The position numbers and the translations under genes were made by a program. This document shows positions 17,201-24,966 of a DNA stretch of 36,848 nucleotides, piece after piece; position 1 is the first letter of the stretch; each line of letters starts with the position of its first letter. The stretch spans positions 1-36,848 of the forward strand of contig JAUILT010000022.1 in the NCBI GenBank assembly GCA_030432925.1, written 5' to 3'. The notes beneath the pieces were generated by a model. The model searched no databases and was not told the origin of the DNA. It saw nothing but the letters and a program-made list of their open reading frames with translations. Source of the stretch: Bdellovibrionia bacterium (GTDB lineage Bacteria > Bdellovibrionota > Bdellovibrionia > Bdellovibrionales > UBA1609).

Positions 17201-17897
17201 GAACTACCGCGATCAAGAGGGCGATGAAAAAGCCGCCGAGGTAGAAGTTAAAGATCTTAAGGCCAAATTGGGCCGTATTGGTGAAGTGAACCTGTCGGCC
17301 ATTGAAGAGTATGATGAGCTGATTGATCGTTATGAATTTTTAAATCAGCAGTTCAAAGACCTCACGGAGGCCAAAGAGCAGCTGCGCAAGGTGATTGACC
17401 GAATTAACCGCATCTGTTCTAAGCGTTTTAAGGAAACCTTTGAGGCCGTCAATGAACGATTCATGAAGGTGTTCCCAGTGCTATTTGGCGGAGGAGAGGC
17501 GCGATTAATTTTAATTGAGGACCCAGAAAAAGGTGAAATGGGAATCGACATTGTGGCCAAGCCTCCGGGCAAGAAATCACAAAATGTCAGTCTACTCTCC
17601 GGTGGAGAAAAAGCTCTGACAGCAGTATCATTGATTTTTGCCATTTTCCTGGTAAAGCCATCACCTTTTTGTCTATTAGATGAGGTGGATGCACCATTGG
17701 ATGACGCCAATGTGTTTCGTTTCAATGATTTGGTCAAGGAGATGGCTAAACGGTCTCAGATCATTATTGTGACTCACAATAAGCACACCATGCGTGTCAA
17801 TGAAAAGCTCTATGGAGTCACTCAGGAAGAAAAGGGGGTCTCCAAAATGGTCTCGGTAAACCTAGAGGAAGCTGAACAGGCCGTCGCCGAAGGCTGA
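14283..17897 (+). CDS. smc: Chromosome segregation protein SMC
   Basis: 1204 residues, normal SMC length. The N-terminal ATPase half has Walker A GPNGCGKSN (Lys37). Two long heptad-rich coiled coils flank a hinge at roughly 510-680, with VLTGGSSESADSGVLKRKRE at its end. The C-terminal half has the ABC signature VSLLSGGEKALTAVSL followed by Walker B FCLLDEVDAPLDDAN. It forms the ATP-driven condensin ring with ScpA and ScpB, which are not in this window. The start is TTG at 14283, overlapping the ppdK stop by four bases (TTGA), so translation is probably coupled. Confidence 0.97.
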   Translation: MRIKKLELLGFKSFKDRTVIHFDQGITGIVGPNGCGKSNIVDALRWVMGEMSAKNLRGSAMDDVIFAGAEGYAPLGLAEVSLTLENDGGPFPAKYSRYSEVMVTRRLHRSGETEYLINKEPARLRDIQEIFMDTGAGSKGFSVIEQGAIGRIITAKPEERRTLIEEAAGITKFKVRKRESQRKLMATDQNLVRLQDIIGEQKRQLDSLQRQAQRAERYRNLKNQVQEKELWLTSQQYLHMKQESEEAEKLYNDAKENEITASSDLNQKESQLQEMKLGVTEKEKIVEDRQVKASQAASTVQNLESEIRELGFEIESARRNNETTGSVMNQYQARQEALLKDQSELSEKSQAAEKLSAELTEQYQTQKTEFDRIQSRIAEVDDELTQKRKEMLTVSQGHTHLEARMVSVDEKIQTQESEQHTQNRVLSELRVQRGEYEERRNRLFKELEDERQMQLSIMQDVENFEDNVKSLRASKETKEKEVSEFKDTLNEITSRLYGLENMQNNFEGFQEGVKNIMLWQRQRREVRADGSMDVMTEFQPVSDVVEVPEKFELAMEAALGNKLQMLLSKDVDTAVGAVDYLKEQNSGRSSFASAEMAGTGFENTALESLRGTEGVEGFLHEVICVPEEMSSRVTPFLKGVAIVDSIRTALRLRVDHRGMTFVTLEGDTLSADGVLTGGSSESADSGVLKRKREIKELSERREEAAGKLSLAQASLKKLEAQLKTVEEELENAREQRLEKEIRVAELKKDFERAEIELENAQKAVGKQESLLSIIDQKLTSLNDDKAQLMEQITEMKERQLELETSVEALSKEYRDSRLGIDDMQTWVTDLQVRSASKTQEFEGLRSQLEMVERSLAEVNEHLSQMTEESEKTSESLSANQILVEEKKVELERRIQENEQVSQNLAKERDEYERMLAEMREVEEFVSAALHGINKHQTLISETQIKLEQLKMKEQYLIDQINERYMILLPDVAENYRDQEGDEKAAEVEVKDLKAKLGRIGEVNLSAIEEYDELIDRYEFLNQQFKDLTEAKEQLRKVIDRINRICSKRFKETFEAVNERFMKVFPVLFGGGEARLILIEDPEKGEMGIDIVAKPPGKKSQNVSLLSGGEKALTAVSLIFAIFLVKPSPFCLLDEVDAPLDDANVFRFNDLVKEMAKRSQIIIVTHNKHTMRVNEKLYGVTQEEKGVSKMVSVNLEEAEQAVAEG

Positions 17898-17933
17898 TAG
17901 CGTTGGCTTTTCACTGACCCATCCTGTGGAGTC

Positions 17934-20933
17934 TTAAGCGGCAAAGGAGTCAGGTTTTTTGCTAAAGAGTTTTTTGAGGATTTCCTCGATGTCTTTCTTG
18001 TCGAAAGGTTTGTAGAAGTAGCCGTCCACAGTGAGGGAGGGGTCTAGCTTTGACAGGTCTTGATTCACTCCACCGGTGGTCAGGATCCAAATGGGGCGAT
18101 CACTTTTGGATGAATGACTACCAAAAAACCGTTTATTCAGTTCCAGTCCGTCCATTTCTGGCATTTTAATATCAGAAATAACCAGATCATAGCGAGCGGA
18201 GTTCTCTTTAAGGAGCTCAAGGGCCTCAGCTCCACTACCCACAGATTTGGCTTTAATGCCCATCAAAGATAAAAGTGTGGAAAGGATTTGGCGCAATTCG
18301 GCTTCATCATCTACAACCAAAGCCTTTTTACCAACGTAGGCCCCATGTTGTCGTCTTGATCTCAAGGGTGGAGAGGTGTCGGCGTCATTTTTAGTAGCTA
18401 GAAGGTGGTTTTGATGAATAGGCTGTGAGGGAATTTGAATAATAAATTCAGCCCCACCGGCAGAATGATTTCTGGCTTCAATGTGACCACCCATTTCTTC
18501 TAAAAGACTGTGAACCATGGAGAGTCCTATGCCAGTTCCTTCGTTGACATTTTTGGTAGTGAAAAAAGGATCAAAAACTCTATCAAGTAAATCTGTTTGA
18601 ATTCCAGAGCCATAGTCACGAATGGTAACTTCTTGTTGATCTTTTTTTTGAGCCATGAGCACTTCAATAGATTTATTGTGACTGCCCTTTAAGGCATGTC
18701 GAGCATTAGAGAGAAGGTTCATGAGTATTTGTTGAAACCCTCCTCGACTGCCAAAAATCCCTTGGGCTTTGAAGTTGGCATCATCAGTTCCCACCAAAGA
18801 AATTTGAATACCTTCTCGCGCGTAAATCTCATTGACCATGTCTACGGTTTCTTTAATAACCCGCTGGGTATTAAATACTTTTTTGACTTTGTCATCTGCG
18901 CGAGAAAAGGTCCTTAACCCTTTGACAATGGAAGCAATTCGATCTGCAGCTACAGCTATTTTTCTAAAATAAGTGTTCAGAACCTCCTCATTGATCTCTC
19001 CTTTTCTTTGCTTATCTTTTAGTGTGATCATGTAACCTTTAATAATGGATAAAGGGTTATTGATCTCATGGCCCACACCGGCGGCCAAAACACCAATGGA
19101 GGCGAGTCTTGCATTTCTTTGAGACAGGTTTTTTTGTTGTTCCAGTTCTTTTTGTGCCTGGTATTCGGCGGTAATATCCCAGTTAACACCGATGACTTGT
19201 TCGATATTTCCGTCAGAGTCTTTGAAAATCTGGGCTCGGGCACGGATGTATCTGATTTCTCCCTTATTGTCCATGACCCGAAAACTGGTATTGAACTTTG
19301 GTGTTTGGCCAGATAGAAAGTCCTCGAACTCTCGGACCGCCTGTTTGGTATCTTCTGGCACCAGAGTTTTTTTCCAGGCATCAAAATGTCCTTCAAAATC
19401 ATTAGGGTTGACTCCGTAGATCTTGTACATGCTGGCATCCCAAATTAAATGATTCTCTGCTGGAAAGAATCTCCATATACCAATATGAGCACCTTCCAGA
19501 ATCATTTGAGTTTGGCTCTCGCTCTCTTTATTTTTTAACTCCAGCTGTTGAATCCGCTCTTGCTGTCTGACAGTTTCCGTAATGTCTAGGTGAGTTCCAG
19601 TAAATCGAGTGGGTTTGCCATCGCTATTGAAGTCAGAGAATTTTCCTTGGTCTAGAATATACACCCAATACCCTTCAGAGTGTTTCATACGGTGGATATT
19701 CTGGTAGCGATCTGTTTTTCCCTCCATATAGGTTTGAATATCCTCATAGACTTTGGGAAGATCTTCGGGGTGCACTCGGGACTCCCAGGTACTGAGCTCC
19801 ATTTTTATGGTATTAAAATCAATCCCTAGCATTTCTGCCCAGCGCCGATCAAACTTAACGGAATTGTCGCTGAGGTACCAGTCCCAAATTCCTAAATAAG
19901 CCCCTTCCATGGCGAGTTCCAAGTATTTTTTGGACTCAACCAGTTTTTTTTCAAATAACTTTTGTTCGCTCACATCCTGAAACACTCCGGCCACCTCTAT
20001 AATATGGCCAGCATTGTCCAGAATAGGCTCTGCAATGACTCGAACCCATTTGACTCTGCCATCTTGAGCATGGAATTCAAAGTGACCATCAACCCGTATT
20101 TTCTGGGTCAGGACATCATCCAGTAGCTTTTGAACTCTTGGGCGCTCATGCTCGACATAGAACTCCATGCCTTTGGCTCTACTGATAGGGGTATTGGGCT
20201 GGACTCCGTGAATTTTGTAGACCTCCTGGCTCCAGTGGATTTCATCTGTATTGGGGTTCCAGGACCAACTGCCAATTTGAGCAGCACTCTCTAGCATGTC
20301 TGAGCGCTGTTTATCTTTTTGCAAGTTTTTATTTTTTTCTTTTTGTTTTTTGAACTGTGGATAGGCAATAACGAAAAAACTCAAAATCGTCATTCCACAA
20401 AAAGATAAAATCAAAAGAACTTGGAGTAAAGAGTTCCAGGTAGCTCTGGACTCTAAATACTTAGAGGTTTGGTTCACCAATTGATCCATTTTGGGAAGAA
20501 AGTCTTCAGACGTATCGAGTAAAGATTTTTTACTCTTTGTTTTAGAAGAGCAGTTTTTTTGAGCAAGACACTTTGTTTGTGCCTTCATTTCTTCAACATT
20601 GGAACTCAAATTGATATATTGTTTGCGAAGTTTAAGAGTATAAGCCGGGGGAAGCTTTTTTTCTCCACCTCCGTTCAAGAGGAGCTGGTGGTTTTTATCT
20701 ATTTTGAGAGAGACTTCATGGGCTTTTTCATACTTTTTTTGTTGAGCCAGATTCATGAGTCGTTGGCTGAACATTCTTTGTCGACCGGCGATATTGACGA
20801 CTTCGGCCCCCTTTTTTTCATGAATACTTCTGTAAATAAGCTGTGTTTCAACAGTTATAAAGGTTAATGTTAGGGACAGAAGCAAGAACCCATATTTTCT
20901 AAAATAAGTCCAAGGTCTTTGTTGAATGGTCAT
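17934..20933 (-). CDS. Hybrid sensor histidine kinase: PilJ/NarX-type sensor, three PAS domains, receiver
   Basis: 999 residues. A membrane helix (about 13-32), a periplasmic four-helix-type sensor opening with NIAGRQRMFSQRLMNL (the type IV pili/NarX-like motif), and a second helix (about 168-190) are followed by three PAS/PAC units (about 210-335, 337-460, 475-600). The HisKA box is GVGHEINNPLSII with His622, and the HATPase part has NARHAL, YGSGI and GTGIGLSMV. The C-terminal receiver contains DLVISDIKMPEMDG with phospho-acceptor Asp921 and the ALVVDDE acidic pocket. It lies convergent with smc and divergent from ftsY; no partner response regulator or phosphotransfer protein is adjacent. 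The signal sensed cannot be read from the sequence. Confidence 0.93.
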   Translation of the reverse strand: MTIQQRPWTYFRKYGFLLLSLTLTFITVETQLIYRSIHEKKGAEVVNIAGRQRMFSQRLMNLAQQKKYEKAHEVSLKIDKNHQLLLNGGGEKKLPPAYTLKLRKQYINLSSNVEEMKAQTKCLAQKNCSSKTKSKKSLLDTSEDFLPKMDQLVNQTSKYLESRATWNSLLQVLLILSFCGMTILSFFVIAYPQFKKQKEKNKNLQKDKQRSDMLESAAQIGSWSWNPNTDEIHWSQEVYKIHGVQPNTPISRAKGMEFYVEHERPRVQKLLDDVLTQKIRVDGHFEFHAQDGRVKWVRVIAEPILDNAGHIIEVAGVFQDVSEQKLFEKKLVESKKYLELAMEGAYLGIWDWYLSDNSVKFDRRWAEMLGIDFNTIKMELSTWESRVHPEDLPKVYEDIQTYMEGKTDRYQNIHRMKHSEGYWVYILDQGKFSDFNSDGKPTRFTGTHLDITETVRQQERIQQLELKNKESESQTQMILEGAHIGIWRFFPAENHLIWDASMYKIYGVNPNDFEGHFDAWKKTLVPEDTKQAVREFEDFLSGQTPKFNTSFRVMDNKGEIRYIRARAQIFKDSDGNIEQVIGVNWDITAEYQAQKELEQQKNLSQRNARLASIGVLAAGVGHEINNPLSIIKGYMITLKDKQRKGEINEEVLNTYFRKIAVAADRIASIVKGLRTFSRADDKVKKVFNTQRVIKETVDMVNEIYAREGIQISLVGTDDANFKAQGIFGSRGGFQQILMNLLSNARHALKGSHNKSIEVLMAQKKDQQEVTIRDYGSGIQTDLLDRVFDPFFTTKNVNEGTGIGLSMVHSLLEEMGGHIEARNHSAGGAEFIIQIPSQPIHQNHLLATKNDADTSPPLRSRRQHGAYVGKKALVVDDEAELRQILSTLLSLMGIKAKSVGSGAEALELLKENSARYDLVISDIKMPEMDGLELNKRFFGSHSSKSDRPIWILTTGGVNQDLSKLDPSLTVDGYFYKPFDKKDIEEILKKLFSKKPDSFAA

Positions 20934-21132
20934 TGCTTATCCCCCTGGTTTTTATCGGTGAAAAGCCCTTTGTTTCAAAGGGGCTAATATTGAAGTTTTT
21001 GTTAATTTACGAGAGCCGCTTATTTTTAGGGCCTGTCTTGACCATGGTCCATTGCCCGATTAGTGTGGCGTCAGACAAGTTTGAATCAGTCATTCTTTTC
21101 TCAATATTTGCTTTTTATAAGGATTTAAGCTC
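20934..21132. promoter_or_regulatory. Divergent intergenic region between the hybrid kinase and ftsY, with a stem-loop
   Basis: An inverted repeat AGCCCTTTG (20964-20972) / CAAAGGGGCT (20976-20985) can fold into a GC-capped stem with one bulge. Read on the minus strand it ends in GGGCTTTTC and sits 30 bases upstream of the kinase start, so it could be an attenuator-like leader hairpin. On the + strand an AAGGA box at 21119-21123 serves ftsY. No clear -35/-10 pair could be chosen. Confidence 0.35.
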
Positions 21133-22332
21133 GTGGATCATACCAGTCAGTCTTTTATGATTATCATGGCTGTGCTAGCTGTTGTTGGCATCGCTGGAAC
21201 TGTTGTTTATTACTTTTTTCGTTTTGGATTCCACACAGACTTTGATAAGGACATTGAGCGGAGTCAAAAAAGAGAAATTCCGCAGGATCTTGAGGAGCAG
21301 CGGCCAGACAGCAAAAAAATCACTGGCATGGATGAACCTGGTGTTGAGAAGTTGCTGGAGGTCGAGTCTATCTTGACCTCGTCTGCAGCCCCAGAAAAAA
21401 CTATTGATAGTGCCCTTTCTAAAACCCGTGAGTCTTTTTTTTCTAGGCTTAAATCTGTTTTTAATGAGAGTCAGCTCAGCAACGATGATCTGGAGAGCTT
21501 AGAAGAAGTTCTCTACACAAGTGACCTTGGACCTCAAACAGTTCAACGCCTTATGGAAGCTATCAATGATCAGCTTTCTGGAGAGGAAAAACGCAATCTA
21601 GAAAAGGTGATTCAAGCGATTAAGAGTGAAATGGCTCGCATTTTTTCTGAGCTGGAAGAGGGGGGTGGTCAGGATGTTCAATCTGTGGAGCAGACCTTGG
21701 GCCTGTCGGAAGCTGCAGGTCAGGGGCTGCAGGTATGGCTTATTGTAGGGGTTAATGGCGCTGGAAAAACCACGACTATTGGTAAGTTGGCCAATATTGT
21801 AGCTCAATCCGGAAAAAAGGTTATGGTGGCTGCTGGTGATACTTTTCGAGCAGCGGCTGGCGATCAACTCAAGGTGTGGAGTGAAAGGGCTCAGGTGGAG
21901 ATCTTTTCGCCTCCTGATGTGAAAGACCCGAGTGCTGTGGCCTTTGATGCTGTTGCCTCAGCAAAAGCCAAAAATTTTGATATTGTGATTGTGGATACAG
22001 CTGGTCGGCTTCATACTCAGTCTCACTTGATGCAGGAGCTGGAGAAAATGAACCGAGTCATTAAAAAAGTCATTCCAGAAGCTCCTCATGAAACTTTGCT
22101 CGTTTTGGATGCCAACTCTGGACAAAATGCTTTGATTCAGGCCAAGCAGTTTAATGAGGCTGTGAGTCTTACGGGGGCAGTACTGACCAAGTTGGATGGA
22201 TCTGCTAAAGGAGGCGTTGCCGTGGGGCTTGCCTATGAGCTGCAGTTGCCCGTACGATTGATTGGTGTTGGTGAAGGGATGGATGATTTAAAAAGTTTTA
22301 ATTCTCGAGAGTTTGTTGATTCTATTCTGTAG
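21133..22332 (+). CDS. ftsY: Signal recognition particle receptor FtsY with N-terminal membrane helix
   Basis: 399 residues from GTG 21133, with AAGGA upstream. A membrane helix (about 9-29, IIMAVLAVVGIAGTVVYYFF) and a charged linker precede the SRP-type NG domain. The N bundle starts near residue 95 (SKTRESFFSRLKSVF). GTPase motifs are GVNGAGKTTTIGKLA (from Gly206), DTFRAAAGDQL, DTAGRLHTQ and TKLDGSAKGGVAVG, followed by LIGVGEGMDDLKSF near the end. It docks ribosome-SRP complexes at the membrane through paired GTPases with Ffh. The N-terminal helix replaces the acidic A domain of E. coli FtsY. Its stop codon lies inside the 3' end of the opposing kinase gene (11-base overlap). Confidence 0.96.
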   Translation: MDHTSQSFMIIMAVLAVVGIAGTVVYYFFRFGFHTDFDKDIERSQKREIPQDLEEQRPDSKKITGMDEPGVEKLLEVESILTSSAAPEKTIDSALSKTRESFFSRLKSVFNESQLSNDDLESLEEVLYTSDLGPQTVQRLMEAINDQLSGEEKRNLEKVIQAIKSEMARIFSELEEGGGQDVQSVEQTLGLSEAAGQGLQVWLIVGVNGAGKTTTIGKLANIVAQSGKKVMVAAGDTFRAAAGDQLKVWSERAQVEIFSPPDVKDPSAVAFDAVASAKAKNFDIVIVDTAGRLHTQSHLMQELEKMNRVIKKVIPEAPHETLLVLDANSGQNALIQAKQFNEAVSLTGAVLTKLDGSAKGGVAVGLAYELQLPVRLIGVGEGMDDLKSFNSREFVDSIL

Positions 22333-23422
22333 TCGGCGACAGAGGGAACTCTACTTCAAAGCAGGTGTTGCCATTTTCATTTTTTTTATATTTGATATGG
22401 CCACCTATTCTATGAAAATACTTTTGCACCACCTGAAGTCCAACACCCTTACCACCTAGTTGTTGTTTGGTAGTATAATAGGGTTCAAAAATTCTATTGG
22501 CGTCTTTAATTCCATGGCCAGAATCTACAACCTGCAGTATCACTGAGTCATTTTTTACTCGGTTGGTGATTTTAATCCATGGCTTGGGCTGCTCTTTAAC
22601 GGCTTCATAAGCATTTTTGATCAAATTAATGAGTGCTCCCTCAAAGGCCTGTTTATTACAAGAAATTTCTATAGGCTCAATATTATCAATAATTTCCACA
22701 GGTATTTCAAATCCCATGGCGACTTCTTCCATGGAGGACCATACAAGCTCTGCGAGTTGTTGAGGCTTTGTCTCCAAAGAATCAAGGCTTGAAGTTTCCA
22801 ATTGAGTATTAGTAAAGACGGATTCCCCAATAGATTTGATTTTTTCACAGCTGGATAGAATTTTTTCACAATCTTGAATAACTTCTTGAATCCATGGATC
22901 ACTTTTTTGTGAGGGAGGAATACTTTTTAAAATGGACTGACACTTGCCTTTAATCACAGTCAAAGGGTTTCTCATCTCATGCACATAAATAGTTTGCTTC
23001 ATTTTTGAGTCTTCAAGGGTGCGCAGAGCTTCTCTGGCTTGAAACTCCTGCCCACTGATTCTTGTAAAGAGAGAGATAAAGGTGGGAGTCAATTCATTGA
23101 GGCCTATAAAAATGGGAGTCATATCTCCGGATTTTTCAGGAGTATTCAAAAAGAAATTTTCGGAATTCTTCACAAAAATTGTAAAGATAGGATAGCTGAG
23201 TATTTCACTAAGGACTTTACGGGTAATACCTTTGAGAGCACGTTCTTCAATGAGACAAAACCCTGCTTCACAGGCAGTTGCTTGTAAGCTCTGGATCAGT
23301 TGTTTGGGGTTTGTGTAATGAAGAATATGAATAGTGTCAGGATTTTTCAGCAGAGTATCCTCGATAACGTCTTTAACCCTTGGTGAATCTGTTAATAGGT
23401 GTGCTTGAATACTGACCTCCAT
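22322..23422 (-). CDS. Orphan histidine kinase with degenerate N-terminal domain
   Basis: 366 residues, no membrane helix. The first about 125 residues resemble an alpha/beta receiver-like fold (VSIQAHLLTDSPRVKDVIED; IHILHYTNP) but lack the acidic pocket and an obvious phospho-acceptor, so this is a pseudo-receiver guess. The dimerisation box is YVHEMRNPLTVIKG with His148. The ATPase part shows NLIKNAYEAV, VVDSGHGI and GGKGVGLQVVQKYF. It is cytosolic, and its partner regulator is not adjacent. The end overlaps ftsY on the opposite strand by 11 bases. Its upstream region carries a palindrome also found before the divergent acyltransferase-like gene, which suggests linked control. Confidence 0.85.
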   Translation of the reverse strand: MEVSIQAHLLTDSPRVKDVIEDTLLKNPDTIHILHYTNPKQLIQSLQATACEAGFCLIEERALKGITRKVLSEILSYPIFTIFVKNSENFFLNTPEKSGDMTPIFIGLNELTPTFISLFTRISGQEFQAREALRTLEDSKMKQTIYVHEMRNPLTVIKGKCQSILKSIPPSQKSDPWIQEVIQDCEKILSSCEKIKSIGESVFTNTQLETSSLDSLETKPQQLAELVWSSMEEVAMGFEIPVEIIDNIEPIEISCNKQAFEGALINLIKNAYEAVKEQPKPWIKITNRVKNDSVILQVVDSGHGIKDANRIFEPYYTTKQQLGGKGVGLQVVQKYFHRIGGHIKYKKNENGNTCFEVEFPLSPTTE

Positions 23423-23635
23423 AGTATTGGAGTGCGTAACCCCATTTTTTCAATAAAATCATCCTACAAAAAACAATACATGTTTTGTACAGATTTTTGT
23501 CTGGATTATGGCGTATGTCGCGCTGCCCTTAAAAAAATTAAAATTTGTTTATCAAGATATTGGAGAAATTCACCGAACCTTTGTTACTGTTATATTCTTG
23601 ACAAAACAAATATTGTTTTTATTGATGGAGGGGAT
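23423..23635. promoter_or_regulatory. Divergent promoter region with two AAAACA-N5-TGTTTT palindromes
   Basis: Two perfect 17-base palindromes of the same design occur at 23470-23486 (spacer ATACA) and 23603-23619 (spacer AATAT). An extended -10 element TG-T-TATATT (23588-23596) points rightward, and its start site would fall on or just before the second palindrome. A TTGACA (23598-23603) also overlaps it. The arrangement is that of operators controlling the + strand acyltransferase-like gene and perhaps the minus-strand kinase. Confidence 0.55.
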
Positions 23636-24313
23636 GTGATCAGCTCAGAACTGACCTATAAAGTTTTTATTAAATCAGAAAATAGTCCAGATGCCATTGT
23701 GAGCCTGTCAGAATTAGACGAGGTATACAACTTCTGGCATACCCGATGGGAAAGCAAATTTAGTGAAACAGGTTCCCCTCCAGAGTCTTGGGGTTTGGAC
23801 TTTCACAACCATGACATTGTTGTATGTTTGGAGAAGGGAGGGCGAGTTGTGGGCTGTCACTTATATTCATTTTACGACCTTACTAGGGACTATGGTGCAG
23901 AATATTTCGAGTTTCTTAAGCCAGGCAGTCTTCACCATATTATTAAAGGTTTCGGTCCGTGGACAATGACCATGGAGTATCTATGTGCAGCTAGAGATAT
24001 TGGTCGATTACCGCTCTCTCTAGGGGCTACACTTATTGCGCTGGGGGCTCGTCTAGCTTTTGAGCGAGGGTGTGGAAGTATTTTAGGTATGCCCATTGAT
24101 GGAACTTCGGTCTCCGGAAGAGTTAAAGATCTTGGGATGGAAGCTGAATGTATTGAAAAAGGTATTCAAAAATACGGTTATCAACTGCAACTTCTTGTTT
24201 CAGATCCTTTTGTGGCAAAGTCAAATGAGCCAGATTTTGCAAAGGGATTTTTGGATCTGCTTTGGGATCAAAGAAAGGTTCATTATATTGAGCCGTTACG
24301 AGTGGTAGCTTGA
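23636..24313 (+). CDS. Putative GNAT-fold acyltransferase (N-acyl amino acid / acyl-homoserine lactone synthase-like), function unknown
   Basis: About 225 residues from GTG 23636, preceded by GGAGG four bases upstream. The frame stays open to 23399, but that part has unusual composition and no ribosome binding site. The fold pattern is GNAT-like: a central strand IVVCLEKGGRVVGCHLYSFY, then MEYLCAARDIGRLPLSLG, a helix ATLIALGARLAFERGCGSIL corresponding to the acyl-CoA loop/helix, and VKDLGMEAECIEKG followed by YQLQLLVSD. I do not recognise a named family, and the acyl donor and acceptor are unknown. It is followed after 17 bases by a diiron oxidase candidate with a matching AGGAGGGG ribosome binding site, so the two probably form an operon and a pathway. 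Confidence 0.6.
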   Translation: MISSELTYKVFIKSENSPDAIVSLSELDEVYNFWHTRWESKFSETGSPPESWGLDFHNHDIVVCLEKGGRVVGCHLYSFYDLTRDYGAEYFEFLKPGSLHHIIKGFGPWTMTMEYLCAARDIGRLPLSLGATLIALGARLAFERGCGSILGMPIDGTSVSGRVKDLGMEAECIEKGIQKYGYQLQLLVSDPFVAKSNEPDFAKGFLDLLWDQRKVHYIEPLRVVA

Positions 24314-24330
24314 TTGGATAGGAGGGGATA

Positions 24331-24966
24331 ATGAATTTACAACTAATATTAAACGAGACAATGTTGTCTTTTGAGTCTAGGGTGACCGAAGTGAATTGGG
24401 AAAACCCACAAGTGTATGCTAGCTGGCTAGCTCAAACTTGGTTTTTTGTAAAAGAATCTACAAGGCTGTTGAACCTTTGCGGTGCTCACATGCCACAGAG
24501 TATGGAATCTCTTCATAATCGATTTATTGATCATGCGAAAGAAGAACAAGGACATGCAGATGCCCTATTGCGTGACCTTCACCATTTAGGGTTTTCTATT
24601 GAAGACTTCCAGGAGGGGGAGGAGACAGCTGCTTTTTATCAGACTCAGTATTTTTTGATTCAGCATAGGAGTCCTTTGGATTTTTTTGGATATATTTTGT
24701 TACTGGAAGGCGTGGCTGTAAAGTTTGGAGAAAATATTTATGGTAGAGTTAAAAACGCTCATGGCAGAAAATGTGCTAGTTTTTTGCAAATTCACGGAGC
24801 AGAAGATCCCGATCACTTAGAAAAAGCATTTAGACAGTTGGCCTCATTAGAAATGAAACAACAAGCAACCATTGTCAAAAACTTTTACTGTAGTGCTTAT
24901 TTTTATAAACGGATTCTTGAGAAAACTGACACAGCTCTGGCAGCTCCAATTCAGAGCGTGAGTTGA
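24331..24966 (+). CDS. Heme-oxygenase-like diiron oxidase (iron-containing redox enzyme family)
   Basis: 211 residues, nearly all alpha-helical. Putative metal ligands follow the HDO (UndA/SznF/CADD-type) pattern: Glu42 in helix 1 (FFVKESTRLL), His68, Glu72 and His75 in FIDHAKEEQGHADAL, Glu126 in LLEGVAVKFGE, and the terminal triad His155-x3-Asp159-x2-His162 in IHGAEDPDHLE. Members of the superfamily use O2 at a diiron site for decarboxylation, desaturation, N-oxygenation or C-C cleavage of amino acid or fatty acid derivatives. The substrate here is unknown; the upstream acyltransferase candidate suggests an acylated amino compound. Its 3' end overlaps the opposing PAS gene by 16 bases. Confidence 0.75.
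   Translation: MNLQLILNETMLSFESRVTEVNWENPQVYASWLAQTWFFVKESTRLLNLCGAHMPQSMESLHNRFIDHAKEEQGHADALLRDLHHLGFSIEDFQEGEETAAFYQTQYFLIQHRSPLDFFGYILLLEGVAVKFGENIYGRVKNAHGRKCASFLQIHGAEDPDHLEKAFRQLASLEMKQQATIVKNFYCSAYFYKRILEKTDTALAAPIQSVS

Noticed and set aside
23399-23635. N-terminal extension of the acyltransferase-like protein by 79 residues
   Set aside because: The region is a divergent promoter with palindromes and an extended -10 element, and the translated part has no ribosome binding site or domain-like pattern.
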